64,000 nucleotides of DNA from Acidobacteriota bacterium (GTDB lineage Bacteria; Acidobacteriota; Blastocatellia; Pyrinomonadales; Pyrinomonadaceae). The notes under the pieces are model-generated. The model was not told where the DNA came from and ran no database searches. It was given only the letters and a program-made list of their open reading frames with translations. The translations under genes were made by a program, and so were the position numbers. The first letter of the stretch is position 1. Each line of letters starts with the position of its first letter. Positions 35,602 to 47,245 of the stretch are shown here, in pieces. The stretch covers positions 62,001 through 126,000 of the forward strand of contig JAIVJV010000002.1 of assembly GCA_020199835.1 (NCBI GenBank), in the 5' to 3' direction.

Positions 35602-37113
35602 ATGGACACGACATTTTCGGTGTTGCCGCCGGCGCCCGACTACAACCCGGTCAAACAGGCCGTTGCCCGGGCGGAAGAGTTGGGCGAAAAGACGATTGCG
35701 GCAACGCTGGGGTACTTTTCGACCATGCCTTCATCGACGGACATCATCGCTAATCCCGTCCTTTATCACACCCCGGTCGATTGCAACGGCACGAATATTA
35801 CGCTCGACATTAGATCATTCACGATTCGCGGCATCATTCCTGAACACGACATTTTGCGCGGCAAAGCAGGTCCCATTGACGTGATCTTCACCGGTCTTTT
35901 CAGCGAGCCCGAAGGAGCCGCCGCCGGTAAAGAGACATTGGCGACGTTTCTCGATCAGCAGTTTTTTGAAAACACTAGTGACGAACGAGTCGAGCAGATC
36001 GGAGAGTTTGTAAAGAAGTTTCCTGGGTTGGGTCCGGAAGTCGCGATGCAACACTTCGCGATTCTGCGTAAGGCGACGGAGGGGCGGCCGGAAAACAGCG
36101 GCATACATGATGAGCGGGATGCGGGTGAGTTGTTGACCGAAATGATCGCGTGTCACATGGATAACGTGGCTGTTGGCGGGATCTCGGCGTACCTGAACTA
36201 TTTGATGGTGGCAAAGCCCGAGTCGAGCGAGAGTGACCTCGCGGCGGCAGCGAAGGAGTTCATCGCGCAGGAAGTGTCGCAAGGGCGAAATGCGTTTCAG
36301 GTTTCTTACAGTTTGATTCTTGGTCATCACGCGAACGATCACGAGAGTTTGATTCTCGAACGCATGGGGACGATCCAGATTCATCACGGGTCGGCGGGAT
36401 CGAACATGGTTGCGCGTTACATGGCGACGCTGCACACGTTGTCAGTGTCTGACTTTTTTACTGCATCGCAAATGGCGCTCGATGGCGCGCGTCACTTTGG
36501 CGCGATTCACGACATGTCTGACTTTGTTCAGGAACTTGAAGGTTTGACTGTTGAGGAGCGTGCGGCGCGAATTCGTGAAAAAGTCTTGAGCGGTGGTTTG
36601 CCGACATTCGGGCATCCGGAGATCTCGGCGGCGGGTCGCGGTAATCAGGTGCAACAGGATCCGCGTCCGGCGATCTACATCGCGCCGGTGTTTGATGCGA
36701 TCGATGCGGGCGAGTTGACGCTAACGCCGGCGCAACAGGATCGGCTCGCGATTGCGCGTCTTATTTATATGACGGCGTTTGTTCAGGGTGTGTTGAAGCC
36801 GCAAAGAGAGGACGAGCCGCCTTTGCGACTGACGGCGAACACGGATTTTGGTGCGTGGTGCGTGCAGGAAGCCTTGGGAATTGAAGAAGCGGATCGAACG
36901 TTGTTGACGTACATCTTCCGTGGGTTTGGGTGGATGATGGACGCGCGCGAGCAATTGCAACAGAAGATGATCCGGCCAGTGATCGCGCCGAATCCGAAGA
37001 TCGTGCCGAAGGAGAGTGACGACAACACGATTCCGGATCTCGTGTCGCGCGTTCACGCACGCCTCAGCTCGGACAATCCGTTCAGTTCACAGCGGAGCGG
37101 TAGCCAACGCTGA
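35602..37113 (+). CDS. Divergent citrate-synthase-family protein
   Basis: A 503-residue protein with citrate-synthase-like helical segments: HHANDHESLILE, IHHGSAGSNMVARYMATLH, ARHFGAIHDM (position of the GPxHGGAN loop) and LPTFGHPEI (position of GFGHRVY). In typical citrate synthase the last motif has Arg after GH; here it is Pro, and the HGGAN loop is not kept, so acetyl-CoA/oxaloacetate chemistry is uncertain. An ATG 15 nt upstream (35587) is also possible; GGGAG fits 35602 better. The 292-bp gap upstream (35295-35586) shows no gene. Confidence 0.7.
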   Translation: MDTTFSVLPPAPDYNPVKQAVARAEELGEKTIAATLGYFSTMPSSTDIIANPVLYHTPVDCNGTNITLDIRSFTIRGIIPEHDILRGKAGPIDVIFTGLFSEPEGAAAGKETLATFLDQQFFENTSDERVEQIGEFVKKFPGLGPEVAMQHFAILRKATEGRPENSGIHDERDAGELLTEMIACHMDNVAVGGISAYLNYLMVAKPESSESDLAAAAKEFIAQEVSQGRNAFQVSYSLILGHHANDHESLILERMGTIQIHHGSAGSNMVARYMATLHTLSVSDFFTASQMALDGARHFGAIHDMSDFVQELEGLTVEERAARIREKVLSGGLPTFGHPEISAAGRGNQVQQDPRPAIYIAPVFDAIDAGELTLTPAQQDRLAIARLIYMTAFVQGVLKPQREDEPPLRLTANTDFGAWCVQEALGIEEADRTLLTYIFRGFGWMMDAREQLQQKMIRPVIAPNPKIVPKESDDNTIPDLVSRVHARLSSDNPFSSQRSGSQR

Positions 37114-37124
37114 AAAACGTTGGC
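37103..37124. terminator. Hairpin between convergent genes
   Basis: GCCAACG (37103-37109) pairs with CGTTGGC (37118-37124) around an A-rich 8-nt loop. It spans the 3' end of the citrate-synthase-like gene and reaches to within 2 bp of the PFK stop. No long T-tract follows on either strand. Confidence 0.45.
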
Positions 37125-37126
37125 GT

Positions 37127-38233
37127 TTACATGCCGATCGATTTGAGATGGTAGCGGTCTTTGTCGTAATAACGATCGACGTCTACGACGTTGATCGTGC
37201 CGAGTACGGTGGAGATGTCCACCAGCGACAACTCGCACGCGGGCGCGACGCCGCGCGCTGAAACCATCTTGCCAAACTCATTCGCCGCCACCGCTTCCGC
37301 GGCGCGCGCGCCAAACAACATTCCCATGATCCGGTCGATCGGACTCGGTGGTCCACCGCGTTGCGGATGGCCCAGGATCACCGCACGCGCTTCGTAAGGC
37401 GTCTCGGCCGCGATTCTCCGCGCGAGCACTTCACCGATCCCCCCAAGCCGCACGTGACCAAATGCATCGTGACGATCGTCGATCGTCACCATCTCGCCAT
37501 CTTCCGCGCGCGCTCCTTCCGCCACGACAATCACCGAATAACGCGGCCGTAGCGAAGGCCCACGACTCAGATCCGAATCACCCAAACGACTCCTGAGCAA
37601 ATGAAACACGCGCTCGTAACGAAACGGATGCTCCGGTATCAAAATCAGATGCGCTTGCCCCGCGACTCCCGACCACAACGCCAGATGCCCCGCGTGCCTA
37701 CCCATCACTTCAACAATCTGTACCCAACCGTGCGAACCCGCAGGCGTACGCGAACGCTCGATCACTTCCGAAACGTTGCGTAACGCAGTGTCAAACCCGA
37801 GTGTGTAATCAGTGCCCGCGAGATCTTTATCGATCGTCTTCGGCACGCCGACGATGCGAATCCCGCGTTGGGCCAACTTCGCTCCCACACCCATCGTGTC
37901 TTCACCGCCGCAAACAACGAGCGCCTCGAGTTTCAACCGTTCGATATTGTCAACGACTTCTTGCGAACGATCGTGCACCTCGCCTTGTGCGCCCACTTGC
38001 TTGAACGGATTTGTGCGCGACGAGCCGAGGTTCGTGCCGCCGTCGCGGTCCCAACGCCGCACCATCTCGCGGTCAAGTGGCAACACTTCCGGCACGGGAT
38101 TGACCAAACTGCGCCAACCATCGAGAAGACCGATAACCTGAAGTCCGAGTTCCGAGCCGCGATAGACCAGACCTTTGATTGCGGGATTCAAACCGGGAGC
38201 GTCGCCGCCTCCCGTCAACATGCCAATACGCAT
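37127..38233 (-). CDS. Phosphofructokinase with pyrophosphate-dependent signature
   Basis: A 368-residue PfkA-superfamily enzyme (fructose-6-phosphate to fructose-1,6-bisphosphate). Two family-known positions decide the donor. The GGDGS loop of ATP enzymes is GGEDT here (109-113), with Asp where ATP enzymes have Gly. The PGTIDND motif is PKTIDKD (131-137), with Lys where ATP enzymes have Gly. Both changes mark PPi-dependent PFK, which is reversible. The second Asn of TIDND being Lys is unusual. It is convergent with the citrate-synthase-like gene. Confidence 0.88.
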   Translation of the reverse strand: MRIGMLTGGGDAPGLNPAIKGLVYRGSELGLQVIGLLDGWRSLVNPVPEVLPLDREMVRRWDRDGGTNLGSSRTNPFKQVGAQGEVHDRSQEVVDNIERLKLEALVVCGGEDTMGVGAKLAQRGIRIVGVPKTIDKDLAGTDYTLGFDTALRNVSEVIERSRTPAGSHGWVQIVEVMGRHAGHLALWSGVAGQAHLILIPEHPFRYERVFHLLRSRLGDSDLSRGPSLRPRYSVIVVAEGARAEDGEMVTIDDRHDAFGHVRLGGIGEVLARRIAAETPYEARAVILGHPQRGGPPSPIDRIMGMLFGARAAEAVAANEFGKMVSARGVAPACELSLVDISTVLGTINVVDVDRYYDKDRYHLKSIGM

Positions 38234-38290
38234 GCGTTCAAATTATCAGGGTGCTTGTCGTTCTTCAACCGGCGAGTTATTGTGTGCGCC

Positions 38291-38806
38291 ATGAAGCGAC
38301 AACAAACCCCGCTGATCATTGCTTTAGCGTTGCTCGTTGCGGCCGCGTTCTCATTGCCGGTGTCGGCCCAGGATCGCGCCGCTCTTTTAGCCGGCGCCGA
38401 ACTGACGCGCATCGTTCCTTCCGGATTTTATTTCCAGGGCCAGAGTGCGCCGACGCAAATGCGCAACTCAGCCGCGGCGCGTTTCGGCACGAACCGCTTC
38501 GTGATCGTGGGCATGGTTGATACCTCCGGTTACTCCGCGGAGATTCGCGCGCGTTACGAAGGCTTCTTCATCACCGACTCAGCGATTACGATCGGCGGTG
38601 AAGCTCTTTCACCCGGCGCTTACGGTTTTGGTTTCAGCAAGGAGGGCAAGCTGAACATTCTTGATCTTGCGGGCAACGAGGTGCTCTCGGTTGCTGTGAC
38701 TAACGACAAGGATTTGCGCCGCCCGCGTCCGTTGTCGATGACGATGAGCGGAACAGACGTGCGGCTGTATCGCGGACGCGATTACGTCGTGATCGCAGCG
38801 AAGTAA
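38291..38806 (+). CDS. Small secreted protein of unknown function
   Basis: A 171-residue protein with a clear signal peptide ending VSAQD. The mature part has repeated beta-like segments (GFYFQGQSAPTQMRNS, ALSPGAYGFGFSKEGK) without a recognised family or catalytic motif. The ATG at 38291 is chosen because it starts the signal peptide; the frame is open farther upstream. It ends 5 bp before the CRTAC1 gene, so the two are probably co-transcribed. Confidence 0.72.
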   Translation: MKRQQTPLIIALALLVAAAFSLPVSAQDRAALLAGAELTRIVPSGFYFQGQSAPTQMRNSAAARFGTNRFVIVGMVDTSGYSAEIRARYEGFFITDSAITIGGEALSPGAYGFGFSKEGKLNILDLAGNEVLSVAVTNDKDLRRPRPLSMTMSGTDVRLYRGRDYVVIAAK

Positions 38807-38811
38807 GTCCG

Positions 38812-40632
<1,821 letters not shown>

Positions 40633-40673
40633 TTCGGAATCCGCATCCCCGTGTGGTAACTTCTCACGTTTCC

Positions 40674-41861
40674 ATGCGACGACTCGATCTGAGAAAAGCA
40701 CAGGCCGCACGCCTCAACACGATCCGCGACATCAATCGCCAGATCGTGTTGAACTACGTGCGCGAGCGCGAACCCATCTCGCGTGCGGAGATCGCGCGCG
40801 AGACTGATCTGCAACGTTCGACGATTTCAGCGATTGTCGAAGACCTCACGCGCGAAGGGTTGATCGAAGAAGTCGGAGAAGGTGAGTCGACGGGTGGTCG
40901 TCGTCCGACGTTGCTGAAGTTGCGCGCCGCTGGACCAATCGCGGTGGGTGTTTCCATCACCCCGACGTTCACAACCCTCGCCACGAGCGATCTCGCCGGC
41001 CGCGTGATCGATCAGCGGGAGTTTCCCACCGACCCTGATAAAACTCTGAGCCAGGTGATTGAGACGGTGCGCGAGTTCAACCTGCGCTACCAGGGATCGA
41101 TCGAGGGCGTTGGTGTCAGTCTTCCGGGTCTCGTCGATCCATCGACAGGAAACGCGCTCTACATTCCTTACTTTCTCTGGCGTGATCTGCCGGTGTCGCA
41201 ATTGATCTCCACTGCGGTTGGACTGCCGGTGGTGATCGACAATGACGCAAATGCGATGGCGCTCGCCGAGTTGTGGTTTGGCCGGCCGGAAGTCAACGAC
41301 GCGCGAGATTTCATTCTCGTGCTCGTCGCGGAAGGCGTGGGCACGGGGATCATCTTTGACGGCCAGGTTTATCGCGGTCAGCGCGGCGCCGCCGGTGAGT
41401 TTGGTCACATGGTGATCGGAGCGCACGCGCCGGTGCAGTGTTCGTGCGGCAGCGAGGTTTGTTGGGAGGCGTTCTCGTCCGAGCGCGCGGCCATCGCGCG
41501 TTATCGCAAGCTGGCAAAGATTTCTAATAAGAATGAAATTAGGTTCAAAGAAGTCGTTGATAGAGCGCTGGGCGGGGAAGAGAACGCGACGGCAGCGCTG
41601 GTCGAAACAGCGCGTTGTTTGGGCATCGGGATCTCGAATTTGATTATCGGTTTTAGTCCCGAAGCGGTCGTGGTTGGTGGTGAGATCGCGCGCGCCTGGC
41701 CTTTAATTGAGAGTGCGTTAACGGAAGCAATTGAACACAGCGTGCGGCGCGGTCTGCCGTCCGCGCGCATCCTGCCTTCGACTTTGGGCGACACGCCGAC
41801 ACTGCGTGGCGCCTTGAGCCTGGTTCTTGCGAGTAAATTCGCGGCCGCGTTCGCGGCTTAA
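40674..41861 (+). CDS. ROK-family transcriptional regulator of the starch locus
   Basis: A 395-residue repressor-type ROK protein. An N-terminal winged HTH (about 25-75, ISRAEIARETDLQRSTISAI) precedes a ROK sugar-binding domain with GVGVSLPGLVD, DNDANAMALAELWFG and the zinc-binding CSCGSEVCWEAF. The usual CxCGxxGCxE motif has Val for Gly before the third Cys. NagC/XylR-like members respond to sugars. Its position directly before the TonB receptor and starch enzymes makes it the likely local regulator. The ATG at 40674 gives the standard N-terminus. Confidence 0.88.
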   Translation: MRRLDLRKAQAARLNTIRDINRQIVLNYVREREPISRAEIARETDLQRSTISAIVEDLTREGLIEEVGEGESTGGRRPTLLKLRAAGPIAVGVSITPTFTTLATSDLAGRVIDQREFPTDPDKTLSQVIETVREFNLRYQGSIEGVGVSLPGLVDPSTGNALYIPYFLWRDLPVSQLISTAVGLPVVIDNDANAMALAELWFGRPEVNDARDFILVLVAEGVGTGIIFDGQVYRGQRGAAGEFGHMVIGAHAPVQCSCGSEVCWEAFSSERAAIARYRKLAKISNKNEIRFKEVVDRALGGEENATAALVETARCLGIGISNLIIGFSPEAVVVGGEIARAWPLIESALTEAIEHSVRRGLPSARILPSTLGDTPTLRGALSLVLASKFAAAFAA

Positions 41862-41889
41862 TCTCGCCTGCATAAAACGGAAAAAAGTA

Positions 41890-41918
41890 TTGACAGCACT
41901 GGAAATCTATATTAAAAA
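41890..41918 (+). promoter_or_regulatory. Candidate sigma-70-type promoter of the TonB receptor gene
   Basis: TTGACA (41890-41895), 17-bp spacer, TAAAAA (41913-41918), about 75 bp before the receptor ATG, in AT-rich sequence unlike its surroundings. It shares its layout with the candidate at 28217. No obvious ROK operator palindrome was found next to it. Confidence 0.45.
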
Positions 41919-41992
41919 CTTCGTTCGTTCTGACAACAAACTATCTGCTCGTCCAGTTTTACAGCTTGCCGCTTACCTGAAGGACCTCGTTT

Positions 41993-44900
41993 ATGAGCCC
42001 GTTTATGAAAAGACCACGCGCCCTGTTTCATCTCCTTTTACTCGCACTTCTAGCCGTAACTACCGCCGTCTCCGCCGCCGCGCAGAGTAATAAAGGCTCC
42101 ATCGTCGGCACGGTCAGAGACCCAAACGAAGCCCTCGTCGCAAACGCGAAAATCAAAGTCACCGGGGTCAAGACTGGCGAGGTGCGTGAAACCGACACGA
42201 GTGACGAGGGCACGTTCACCGTTACGAACCTCGAGCCCGGCACCTACAACGTCACCGTCGAGGCTCCCGGCTTTCAATCGGTTACCTTCCAGGCACTGCA
42301 AGTGGAAACGAATGCGCGCCTGCCACTCGACGTGAAGTTTGGCGAGCTTACCGCCGGCACTGCGTCGGTCACCGTCACCGCTGACGCCGCGCCACTCGTC
42401 GAGAGCGAAACGAGCGTTCGCGGCGACATCATCACGGGCCGCCAGGTCACGGATCTTCCGATTCCACAACGCAACTTTACTTTGCTGGCGCAGCTTTCAC
42501 CCGGTGTGATTCGACCCAATCTCGGTCTGCTGGGCGGTGGTGGTAATTTCGTCGCCGGCGGTGGCGGACAGAACAACACCGAGTCAACTCGCTTCCGCGA
42601 ATCTGGCGGTTCAGTTCTCGTCGTCAACGGCGCGCGCGCTACGAACAACAATTTCACGCTCGACGGTGTAGACAACAACGAAGCACAGTTTGCGCAGATC
42701 GCGATCTATCCCCAACCGGATGCGATTGCCGAGTTCAAAATCGAAACGAGTGTGCCCTCCGCGGAGTCCGGACGCGCCGGTGGCGGCATCATCTCAACCA
42801 CTTTCAAGTCCGGCGGCAACCAGGTCCATGGCACCGTCGGCGAGATCTGGCAGGGCCGTTTTTTGAGCGCGGCTGCCGGCAGGTTTGACGATCCGACTTC
42901 GCCGCCCGTTCCCAATTACGTCACGCACAACTTCTACGGCACGGTTGGTGGTCCAATCTTCCTGCCGCGGCCGGGTGAGGGCACGCCGGTTTTCTATGAT
43001 GGCCGCAATCGTTCGTTCTTCTTCTTCTCGCTCAACGGCCAACGCAACAGCACTCCGATTTTCGGCGGCACGGGTGATCCGCAGTCAGTGCCGGTGCCGA
43101 CGGCGAGGATGCGCGTCGGCGATTTCGGCGAACTGCTGCGGCCAGGAACGTCGAGAACTTATCGGCTCGCGGGCGGCGGCACGGTAGTCGCGCCTATCGG
43201 AACGATCTTCGCGCCGAACGGCACTCCGGTTCCCGGTAACGATCTGCGCAATTGTCCGAGCTGCGGTGGTTTCTCTCCGTTTGCGCTTGCGTACGTGAAC
43301 GCGTTTCCGTTGCCGAATCTTCCGGGCGCTGGTCGTAACTTCCAGACAAATCGCACCGAGCACGCGATTGTCGACAGTTACGACATTCGCATCGATCACA
43401 AGTTTCACTCAAACAACACGATATTCGGCCGTTACAGCAAGTCAGAGTCGGCCCGCTCGCGTGACAACTTCTTCCCGTTGGGCACTTCGCCGACCGGAAA
43501 CGATCTGCCTGCCGGTCCATCAGCGGGCGATGAGTTTGGCGACGCGAAAGGTTTCACGCTCGGCGATACGCACATCTTCTCACCGAACGTGGTAAACGAC
43601 TTCCGTTTTGGCGTGACGCGCGTGGAGATCGGGATCTTCAACACGGGCGTCAACGGCACCGGCGGCTTCAGTCCGACAGTCACGGCAAACCTCGGCGCGC
43701 CAAATATCAACATTAGTCCAAATACCAGCGGCATCGTGCTGGTGGGAATCGTCGACGAGATAACCGGTACGGATCGCGCGACGGAGTTCACCGGGGATGG
43801 CGGTCCGTTTTATTTCCTGTCCAACAACTTCCACGTTGCCGATTCGGTAACGGTGATCAAAGGAAACTCCACCTACAAGTTTGGCGGCGACTACCGCGTC
43901 AGACAAAACAGTAACTACGACGGCGGCCGCAACAACGGTACGAAAGGCAATTATCAATACGGCACCACCGACAGCGGTTTCGTTTCCGGTAACTACAACG
44001 GCATCGGACCAAACGACACCGGCTCCTCGCTCGCCAATTTCCTGCTTGGCTATCAACCGGGGTTCGTCGGCCGCGGCGATCCGGGTGGTCCATACTTCCA
44101 GTCGAGTAAAGAGATGGCGTTCTTCGTGCAGGACGACTGGAAGGTCAATCCCAATCTGACGCTCAACCTCGGACTGCGTTACGACGTCTTCACGGCGCCC
44201 ACCGAACGTTTCGATCGCCAGAGCAACTTTGATCCGGCGACGCGCACGATCCAGATGGCCGGCGAAAACGCCCCCGGCGGACGCGATCTCGCAAACACCG
44301 ACAAGAACAATTTTGGTCCCCGAATCGGTTTTGCCTATAGCGGTCTGCGCGACGACAGGACCATGGTCCTGCGCGGCGGTTACGGGATGCTTTATGCCGT
44401 CGATATCAGTGCGGCTCAACCACTGACCGCAAATCCCGGCACTGGCGCGGGAAGTTTTGCGTGCACGCCGATCACGGCTCCGGGCAACTGTCCCGCGGTT
44501 TTCAGATCGCGTAATCCGTTTGATAGCGGCATTCCAACTGCGCCGTTCACCGTGCAACCGCCCGGCGCGAGTTTCGCTGCCCCTGTGACCGGTGGTCTCA
44601 TACTCTTCAACGACCCGAATCGCCAGGATGAGATCTATCACCAGTACAACCTGACGGGACAGTGGGAGTTTGCGCAGAACTGGCTCGGCGAAGTCGGGTA
44701 CGTCGGCTCACTCGGACGAAATCTCCTCGTACTACAGAATATCGGCACCAATAACGACGAGGGTGGACCGGGCGCGCGTGAAGTTCTCGGTATTGGCCCA
44801 ATCACCACGACCCGTTACCGAGGGAAATCCAGCTACAACGCGCTGCAAAGCAAACTCGAGAAGCGGTTCTCGCGTGGTCTGTCGATTCTGACCTCATACA

Positions 44901-45574
44901 CGTGGGCCCACGCGATCGACGATTCGCCCGGCGGCATTTGCTCCAACGGCGCCGGCGCGCGCGATTGCGGCCCGGATGATCCGACGCGGCCGGAACTAGA
45001 ACGCGGGAACTCCGACACTGATGTTCGCCACCGCTTTACCTTCTCGAATGTTTGGGATCTGCCGTTTGGACGTAACCGCCGCTTTGGCAGTGACATGCCG
45101 AGCGGGGTTCAGTTTGCGCTTGGAAATTGGCAATTCAATAATGTCGTCGTTTGGCAGAGTGGCCCGGTTTTCAACGTGACGTGCAATGGCGGTCGCGTCG
45201 ATATAATTGGCGATCCGAATCCGACGGCCGCGGAGGAGGCGCGGGGCATGGAACTCAGCCGCGCTGCTTTCCGCTGCGCGCAAACCAGAATCTTCCCGAG
45301 CGATCCCAACAGCCCACACATCGGAAGTTTGGGAAGAAATGTTTTCCGCGGCCGACAGCAGTTCTACTGGGACGCGTCGTTCTTCAAAAACTTCCCGATC
45401 ACGGCGATCAGCGAAGCGTTCAACGTGCAGTTCCGCTTTTCAGCGTACAATGTGCTGAACCGCGTGAATCGTTCGTTCCCGAATGGCGACATCAACAATG
45501 CGGGTGAGTTTGGTCGCGACGTCAACGAGCAGCGCCGGCGGCAAATGGAGTTCTCCCTCAAGCTCATCTTTTAG
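41993..45574 (+). CDS. Oar-type TonB-dependent receptor with carboxypeptidase-regulatory-like domain
   Basis: A 1193-residue outer-membrane protein. After the signal peptide an Ig-like carboxypeptidase-regulatory domain (about 35-120, GSIVGTVRDPNEALVANAKI, LEPGTYNVTVEAPGF) is followed by a plug (about 135-270, QVTDLPIPQRNFTLLAQLSPG) and a long beta-barrel ending in Phe (LKLIF), the usual Bam-recognition residue. Acidobacteriota have many such Oar-like receptors. Position after a ROK regulator and before alpha-glucan enzymes suggests maltodextrin or starch-fragment uptake. A second in-frame ATG at 42005 is an alternative start. No SusD is present. Confidence 0.9.
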   Translation: MSPFMKRPRALFHLLLLALLAVTTAVSAAAQSNKGSIVGTVRDPNEALVANAKIKVTGVKTGEVRETDTSDEGTFTVTNLEPGTYNVTVEAPGFQSVTFQALQVETNARLPLDVKFGELTAGTASVTVTADAAPLVESETSVRGDIITGRQVTDLPIPQRNFTLLAQLSPGVIRPNLGLLGGGGNFVAGGGGQNNTESTRFRESGGSVLVVNGARATNNNFTLDGVDNNEAQFAQIAIYPQPDAIAEFKIETSVPSAESGRAGGGIISTTFKSGGNQVHGTVGEIWQGRFLSAAAGRFDDPTSPPVPNYVTHNFYGTVGGPIFLPRPGEGTPVFYDGRNRSFFFFSLNGQRNSTPIFGGTGDPQSVPVPTARMRVGDFGELLRPGTSRTYRLAGGGTVVAPIGTIFAPNGTPVPGNDLRNCPSCGGFSPFALAYVNAFPLPNLPGAGRNFQTNRTEHAIVDSYDIRIDHKFHSNNTIFGRYSKSESARSRDNFFPLGTSPTGNDLPAGPSAGDEFGDAKGFTLGDTHIFSPNVVNDFRFGVTRVEIGIFNTGVNGTGGFSPTVTANLGAPNINISPNTSGIVLVGIVDEITGTDRATEFTGDGGPFYFLSNNFHVADSVTVIKGNSTYKFGGDYRVRQNSNYDGGRNNGTKGNYQYGTTDSGFVSGNYNGIGPNDTGSSLANFLLGYQPGFVGRGDPGGPYFQSSKEMAFFVQDDWKVNPNLTLNLGLRYDVFTAPTERFDRQSNFDPATRTIQMAGENAPGGRDLANTDKNNFGPRIGFAYSGLRDDRTMVLRGGYGMLYAVDISAAQPLTANPGTGAGSFACTPITAPGNCPAVFRSRNPFDSGIPTAPFTVQPPGASFAAPVTGGLILFNDPNRQDEIYHQYNLTGQWEFAQNWLGEVGYVGSLGRNLLVLQNIGTNNDEGGPGAREVLGIGPITTTRYRGKSSYNALQSKLEKRFSRGLSILTSYTWAHAIDDSPGGICSNGAGARDCGPDDPTRPELERGNSDTDVRHRFTFSNVWDLPFGRNRRFGSDMPSGVQFALGNWQFNNVVVWQSGPVFNVTCNGGRVDIIGDPNPTAAEEARGMELSRAAFRCAQTRIFPSDPNSPHIGSLGRNVFRGRQQFYWDASFFKNFPITAISEAFNVQFRFSAYNVLNRVNRSFPNGDINNAGEFGRDVNEQRRRQMEFSLKLIF

Positions 45575-45591
45575 GGATCACACATAGGTAC

Positions 45592-47244
45592 ATGAAGCAC
45601 AAAGAGGTCCGTTTTATCGTTTGTGCCCTTTGTGTCTCTTTGTGGTTACAGATAGCTTCTTACGGGCAGACACCGACGCAGACTGCGCTGAATGAAGCGG
45701 CGGCGTTGTTGCAGTCGCACCGTTTTGACGAAGCCGAAACAGCTACGCGCAAGATCCTCACGACCAATCCCGAAAACGCAGACGCGCATGCTTTGCTCGC
45801 GTTGATTCTCGATCAGCGTGGCAACCACAGCGAAGCAGAGCGCGAGTATCAAACGGCGTTAAAGCTGAAACCGAACCTGGTTTCGGCTTTGTCGAACTTT
45901 GGCGTGCTTCTCGCGCGCACCAATCGTCCCACTGAAGCAATCGCGAAGTTTGAAGAAGTGTTAAGGCTCGATCCGAAACACGGGCGCGCGATCTTCAACC
46001 TTGGTGCGCTCTACGCCGCGCGTGGTGATTACCGCCGAGCGGTGCCGCTGCTCGAAAAGGCTGCGGGTACGCCCGCGTGTAATCCGGAGATGCGCAATCC
46101 GGGCGATCGCGCGTTGCTGCTGACCCTCGTGAATGCGTACGTTCACGTCGAGCGGCGCGATGATGCGCTCGGACTATCGCGCTGTATTGAAGAGATCAGC
46201 CGCGATGATTCGCGCACGCTTTTTACGCTCGCCTTAAGCCTCGCGGAAGCCCGCGAGTACGCCGAGGCGGTGCGGCTGTTTCAACGTACGAACGAACTGC
46301 GGCCGCACACTTACGAAGTGCTCTACAATCTCGGCCTCGCGCTCTACAACCTCGATCGACTCGCCGAAGCAGAAGAAGCGCTGTCGTATGCTGCGACGCA
46401 GGCGCCAAAGGAAGCCGATCCGTATTACCGTCTCGGCCTCGTCGCTTCAGCGCAGGGCGACACGAAAGCAGCGCTGGCGCAGTGGACCGCAGCGCTGGAG
46501 TTGCGACCTGTTTTTCCGGAAGCAAACTTCATGATCGGCGAGGAGTTGCTGAAGAACCGTTTGGCGGAGAAAGCGATTCCGTTTTACGAGCGCGCACTGG
46601 ACCAGAGCAAGGGCCAACTGGTTTATCATCTGCGTCTCGGAGTGGCGAACGTGCGCGGACAGCGTTACGAGCGCGCGCGAGAGATCTTCACGCGTGCGCT
46701 TGGAAAATATCCGGATAACTCGAATCTCTATTTTCTGTTGGGTTACTCGGCGCGTGCGGAAGGACAATACGATCAGGCGGTGGCGGCTTTTCAAAAGGTG
46801 TTGAAGTTGCAGCCTGACAACGCGGACGCGCTTTCAAATCTCGGTTACATTGCGAGCCAGCGCGGCGAGCACGTCGAAGCTGAGCGTCTGTTGCGGCGCG
46901 CGATTCAACTCGATCCGAAAGGCTACCCGTCATATCACGATCTCGGGCGTTTGCTGGTGAAACTGAAACGCTACGAAGAAGCTGTGCCGTTATTAAAACG
47001 AGGCATCGAACTCAACGACAAAGATCCGGGCATACGTTATCAACTCTTTCTGGCTTACTCGCGCTTGCGGCGAAAGGATGAAGCGGAGAAGGAGTTGGCG
47101 GAGTTTAAGCGACTGGATGAAGCAAACCGGCACGGCGCGACCCCGTTGGCGGCGACAAAACCGGGAGCGGGAATGGAAGGTGAGACGTTGCCGCCGTTGC
47201 CTGCGGCGGCCTCAGGCGACAGTGCAAAGCCGCGGACACCGTGA
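45592..47244 (+). CDS. Secreted tetratricopeptide-repeat protein of the starch locus
   Basis: A 550-residue protein with a signal peptide and then about eleven TPR units covering nearly the whole chain (for example ALLALILDQRGNHSEAEREY, NLGLALYNLDRLAEAEEAL, NLGYIASQRGEHVEAERLL). The C-terminus is low complexity. TPR arrays mediate protein binding; a scaffold for the periplasmic enzymes or the receptor is plausible but not shown. It starts 17 bp after the receptor gene and stops 1 bp before the first GH13 gene. Confidence 0.85.
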   Translation: MKHKEVRFIVCALCVSLWLQIASYGQTPTQTALNEAAALLQSHRFDEAETATRKILTTNPENADAHALLALILDQRGNHSEAEREYQTALKLKPNLVSALSNFGVLLARTNRPTEAIAKFEEVLRLDPKHGRAIFNLGALYAARGDYRRAVPLLEKAAGTPACNPEMRNPGDRALLLTLVNAYVHVERRDDALGLSRCIEEISRDDSRTLFTLALSLAEAREYAEAVRLFQRTNELRPHTYEVLYNLGLALYNLDRLAEAEEALSYAATQAPKEADPYYRLGLVASAQGDTKAALAQWTAALELRPVFPEANFMIGEELLKNRLAEKAIPFYERALDQSKGQLVYHLRLGVANVRGQRYERAREIFTRALGKYPDNSNLYFLLGYSARAEGQYDQAVAAFQKVLKLQPDNADALSNLGYIASQRGEHVEAERLLRRAIQLDPKGYPSYHDLGRLLVKLKRYEEAVPLLKRGIELNDKDPGIRYQLFLAYSRLRRKDEAEKELAEFKRLDEANRHGATPLAATKPGAGMEGETLPPLPAAASGDSAKPRTP

Positions 47245-47245
47245 G

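Noticed and set aside
43580..44641. Open frame of about 350 codons opposite the TonB-dependent receptor
   Set aside because: The opposite strand encodes a clear beta-barrel; the antisense product has no motif or start signal.
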